Of a stretch of 64,000 nt of DNA, positions 59,913 to 64,000 are shown piece by piece. The notes under the pieces were generated by a model. The model was not told the DNA's origin, ran no database searches, and worked only from the letters and a program-made list of their open reading frames with translations. Source of the DNA: Purshia tridentata (taxonomy: Eukaryota > Streptophyta > Magnoliopsida > Rosales > Rosaceae); assembly GCA_003254885.1 (NCBI GenBank), contig QANT01001752.1, forward strand, positions 38,258-102,257, written 5' to 3'. Position numbers and translations under genes: made by a program. Numbering within the stretch: position 1 is the first letter of the stretch; every line of letters begins with the position of its first letter.

Positions 59913-62039
59913 GGAAATAGCAGTTGAGATACCTACTCTTTTTGCGAGTTCAATTTTTAGTTACAGGATGTAACTAATGATTTTTATTGGTTTTAACACA
60001 AAGCCACCCACTAGTACATTAACTGTATTGTAAGAATAGTTACACATTTAAAAAACATTAAATGCTGGTTAACTAAATTCATCACTAAGAAGTCAAAGTA
60101 GTATCCACTACATTTATCAGCTCGCACCCTCTTAAAATTAGTGTGTAAATTTAGAGGCATTTGGCCTATTTTGTTGGTGTGGGTTTACTATGGCTCCATA
60201 AGTACCTTGAGTTTGTTCGGATGTGTAGGACTGGTTACTCGCTCTGCGAGTGCCTTGAGTTTGGTTAGGCTCATATGACAATTTTTCGTGAGTAACTGAT
60301 GGAGTGTGAGTTTTATTACTATTGAGTTTGGAGCATATGAGAAATATTTCATTAAATTGAGCATCAAATATATTTTTGGATGGATTTAACTACTATTTAA
60401 ATTGTTATGATTTATGTGAACTTGGATTTATGTAAAAATCTAATCTTTTATCTTGCATCATGGATTATATAGTACTTGAATTTATGGATTTGATTAAACC
60501 TTTAGCTGTGATTTTTAAATTACATCAAATAATGTTTATAAGTTTGCAAAAGAGGTTTTAAAACTGAAGAATTTGAAAAAAGAGATGTGAGGTCTTAAAG
60601 CTAAATTTGTTTTATTTTATACTTTTGTCCACTCACTGGGTTATCTCACGTTTTAGTTTCGTTATTTTGTTTTAACTTTCCCCCTAGGTTTTAGGGATCG
60701 CCAAGGTTGGTTCATAACATGTCGAGGTATTGTTTCCCCCCTTCAGTTTCATTGCATCACGGGCGAAACATTTCCTCAAGTTTATATAAGCGTCATGTTA
60801 GAACTCAGTTAAGTTATGCCTTGAAATTTCTGGTGTTTGGATGAATAAGACTTAATGAGCTTGGTATTGTTGGGTCGGAGACCCCTTTGCTTGTGGTAGA
60901 GGTGATTGTTGATGGTTAGAAATGTTTTATACAAGTTTTATAAGTTCGGTTAGTCCAATATCAGGAAAAGTTCTGCCGAATTTTCATTAAATTTTCTTTG
61001 GTTTTGGATCCCACAAGGCCGCTCCGGGTTCTAATGTAAAATATGGGGAACGGTCTTGTCAATGCCCAACCCTAATTTTTTGTTCTATACCATAAATCCC
61101 TAATTAAAAAAACTTAATTAGGTTTATTCAAATCCTAAATTAAACCCTAAAACTTTAAATACTATATAAAACACATTGTGAGTTAGTTACCACATTAGAT
61201 TTGCGATGACTGCCGAGTGCCAATTGGGGTAAACATGATCACATAACAACTTCAATTGGAGAAAAAATGAAGAACATATAAGAAAAATTAAAGTTAATCA
61301 AAGAAAAAAAGAGAAGAGGATATTAGGTACTCAAATTACGATCTGTTGGCTAATGACCATTTGGTACATAATCCGGCTTTTTTCAAATAATAATTAAGAA
61401 TAAACTTTGATTTTGTTCCTTTCAAATGTCCTATACTCAAGGTCAGTCACTCATGAACTAAGGTTAACTAAAATCCTTCGAAACTTGAGGGTGTATGTTA
61501 GTATTATTTAACGAAAATCACATCATATACCAAAATTGGGAAATAAAAGTTTGGGAATGAAATTGGGACAAATTCATTTAGAATCTCTATACGATTAAGT
61601 TCATTTAACATATTCTTCGACATGCATCAACATACTTGCTCTAGTGTCCCTACACTATTGCATGAGACTCCCCATCTCCTCAAGCGATATATGTGCTAGT
61701 CTTACCGGAATGTTAATATTCAGTTAACATTATTTTCCTCCGCTGATACCATTTAGGACTCTAAACATAAGGCTACATGAGTCTCAATGACTAACCATTT
61801 AGTTCACCATGTTAGGTCTTAGATTCCATAGATGCATATATTCATTTATACATTTATGCTAGAGTTCTCATTGTAATGAATGATGCATATACCCATTAAT
61901 ATTTTTTCATATTACATATTAATTGAAATAACCATTGAGTCACATTAACAAAAATTACTATTGGTTGTAGTGCATATTTCCAACACTCCCACCCCCACCC
62001 CCACCGCACGTCACCTCCCTCCCCCTACACTGGCCAACC
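59913..62039. other. Gene-free spacer
   Basis: No open frame with family similarity. Parts of 60620-61060 have the G-rich look of a retroelement LTR, but no second copy exists in the window. Confidence 0.35.
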
Positions 62040-62122
62040 TCATCTCCCCTCTGACACTTTTCTCTCTCTATGTGTCTCACTTTCTCTGTCTCTCTCCCTC
62101 TTTTTCTCTCTCTTTCTCTCTT
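62040..62122. repeat. CT-rich polypyrimidine tract
   Basis: Imperfect (TC)n and CTCTTT runs, preceded by a C-rich (CCCCCA)n stretch at about 61985-62005. Confidence 0.9.
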
Positions 62123-62125
62123 CAC

Positions 62126-62175
62126 TAGGTGTGAACACCACCAACACACCTTATATTTGGCGGTATTCACACCTA
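62126..62175. repeat. Short hairpin-forming inverted repeat
   Basis: TAGGTGTGAACACCACCAA at the left is matched in inverse by TTGGCGGTATTCACACCTA at the right, with two mismatches over 19 bases and a loop of about 11 bases. The outer ten bases pair perfectly. Confidence 0.85.
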
Positions 62176-62192
62176 ATATATACAGAAAGTCT

Positions 62193-62558
62193 GTGTTGTA
62201 TACCTCCTACAAATAACGTATCTGTATACCTTCACTCATAGCCTACTCCCAAGTAATTTCTAAATCCGAACCATCTATATTTTAGACCTCTATTCATAGA
62301 TCATTATTGCAAAAATTTAGTCAAATCAGAAATCATTTACCTATTTAATAATGATCAAACGAATAGACAAACCAAATATTTTTAGAAAAACCATCCATAT
62401 ATTTGATTAAAGTTAGATAGGCAAAAATGATTTACAATTTGACAAATTTTTTGTAAGGATGATTTATGAATAAAGGTCTAAAAAATAGACAATTCAAATT
62501 ATTAAAAAATTACATGGGAATAGATTATAAGTGAAGGTATACAAATAAGCTATACAAC
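62193..62558. mobile_element. Foldback/MITE-like inverted-repeat element
   Basis: Two arms of about 160 bases (62193-62350 and 62398-62558) are imperfect inverse copies. Landmarks recurring in reverse complement are GTTGTATA at the tip, TGTATACCTTCACT, TTTTAGACCTxTATTCATA and GTCAAAT, in matching order. About 45 bases separate the arms. There is no coding capacity, and no clear target duplication was found. Confidence 0.75.
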
Positions 62559-64000
62559 GGAGGGGGGCAGGCTGAAGAGGGGAGAGAGGTAGGGTGAGGG
62601 TGGGGAGGGTTATGCTCCTCGCTCCCTTTTTGCATTCTGTTTAATTTTAATTTTATTTGTTTTAATATTTTTTGTTTTTTATAACTATTTTTTAATAAAG
62701 ATTGAAAAGATGATTTTGCCCCTTAAAGTTGATCACTTTCGGGTCACCTAATCAACTTTTAACAAATGTTTTGACCAAATTGACGAAAAAACCTTAATTG
62801 AGTTAAACAGTATATTATAACAAAAAATTAGTACAAAGTGAAGTCACATACTGAATTGCGATAGGGGGTATAGTCTGAATTTTTTTACTAAAATTTTCCC
62901 TTTATAGAATAAAGCCAGTGAGAGAATACAAAGGTTAAGAGCAAAAAAATTGGGAAGGGTTTTACGAAGAGTTGCAATTGTTATTATCAAATAAGCTCAT
63001 TACTGTTTGCGAGCTCAGTGTTTAGGTGGTACATCTCGAAGATCATGTTTGCCTGTATTATATGAAGTTTTCCTCCTTTTTGCCTGTATTATATGAAGTT
63101 TTCCTCCTTAAATTTATTTTCCAACTTATCTAACCCACTCATTATTCTGGAAGAAACTCGGAAAGGGCCAAAGAAAGGAAGCTTTGAGGCCCGAGAAAAA
63201 GAACCCACTTCACCAGAAGTATATAGATTGTGTTATGGCAAGCAGGGTCTACTGAATGGTGGTGGGTTGCAGAAGTAATGACAATTGATGAGGAAAAGAA
63301 TGAGATTTTTCGAAGATAGAGAGAGAAAAATGAGACCTTCATTTATTGTTTGTTTCAGCTACTTGGATAATCAGTTGCAAATCAAATGAATTGCTTTTAT
63401 ACAAACAAGATGTATGGTTTCTGTGTACTAACCTCAATTTGTTGTTCAACTTGTGGAGATTCCACATTGCTCTCATGTTTCCATTCTCAAAATGAAAATT
63501 ATTTCTTTTGAAATGCCATTTGCAGTTATTGGAAAATTAGTAAAGATTTGTCTGAAGAATTTCACACTCTTATTTTATACACTTGCAATTTTCTCTTTTA
63601 TATTTTTTCTTTTATTTACTTAATTATCAAAGCATAAAAGCAAAAACAGTGCAAATGCACAAAATAATGTTACTCTTTTGTTATAACTATTAATGTTTTG
63701 TTTGATGTGTAAAGATAAATAGTTAAATTCATATGTATTTTAAAAAAATAATATATATTAAAATAGACTTATTATAAAAATACTTATTTTTTTCAATCCC
63801 CCAAAAAATTGTGAGATTCAATAATTTATCTTATTTTCATCTTCTTCCTTCAAGTTAAAAAATTCCCTTCATATTTTTCTTGAATGCAGATAAATTTAGT
63901 CATTTATCCTACAATAATACTATTCTTACCATACTTTTATATCATATTTGTTATACCATCTTACGTATCATTATTGTACTGACAAAATATTTCCTTATTT
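62559..64000. other. AT-rich spacer to window end
   Basis: No gene is supported. A 61-codon frame at 63093-63278 has no recognised relatives. Confidence 0.4.
63048..63109. repeat. 31-bp tandem duplication
   Basis: Copies at 63048-63078 and 63079-63109, each containing TGCCTGTATTATATGAAG; identical apart from the edge. Confidence 0.92.

Noticed and set aside
60620-61060. Possible Ty3/gypsy solo LTR
   Set aside because: Style only; no TG/CA bounded repeat, no second copy and no target duplication could be identified.
63093-63278. 61-codon frame with an EPTSPEV motif
   Set aside because: Too short, overlaps a tandem repeat and has no clear relative.
1-64000. tRNA, rRNA, CRISPR or prokaryotic-type systems
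   Set aside because: No cloverleaf with A and B boxes, rRNA signature or spaced identical repeats were seen; the window is plant nuclear DNA.

Overview
This is nuclear DNA from a flowering plant. Genes carry GT-AG introns, the spacers are AT-rich, and decayed Ty1/copia, CACTA and inverted-repeat elements sit between genes. The proteins (phytochrome C, a DYW-type PPR, a FAR1-related factor, STERILE APETALA, a plastidic glucose-6-phosphate dehydrogenase) place it in the eudicots. Their overall look suggests a woody rosid, possibly Rosaceae, but the species cannot be fixed from sequence alone.

Layout. 1-2692: spacer and promoter. 2693-8143 (+): four-exon PHYC. 8911-12915 (-): a tandem pair of receptor-like protein (RLP) genes, one intact and one reduced to its 3' end. 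13783-17034 (+): single-exon PPR-DYW editing factor, MEF7-like. 19143-21381 (+): three-exon FRS10-like gene. 21.7-25.3 kb: gene-poor tract of old duplicated units around an F-box fragment. 26578-27246 (-): DUF4408/DUF761 protein. 28.7-29.1 kb: dead RVT_3-type fragment. 29451-33054 (+): ten-exon plastidic G6PDH of the P2 type. 36821-42582 (+): STERILE APETALA, two exons around a 4.36 kb intron. 43585-44919: probable non-autonomous DNA transposon. 48475-52814 (-): well-bounded copia element with matching 5-bp target-site duplications. 53.4-53.8 kb: CACTA DUF4216 remnant. 53948-58521 (-): an older copia element. 59.7 kb to the end: gene-free, with a decayed GRF-finger fragment, a 366-bp foldback element and short tandem duplications.

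The genes do not form a pathway or cluster; they are independent housekeeping, light-signalling, defence and organ-size genes. PHYC and FRS10 both belong to light-signalling families, but I treat their linkage as chance. I found no tRNA, rRNA, recognisable miRNA precursor or CRISPR array, and no convincing new biological system. The most interesting points are the Gly-to-Asp change beside the PHYC chromophore cysteine, the partial deletion of the RLP duplicate, the long SAP intron, the 60-bp in-frame minisatellite inside a copia polyprotein, and two uncharacterised inverted-repeat elements.
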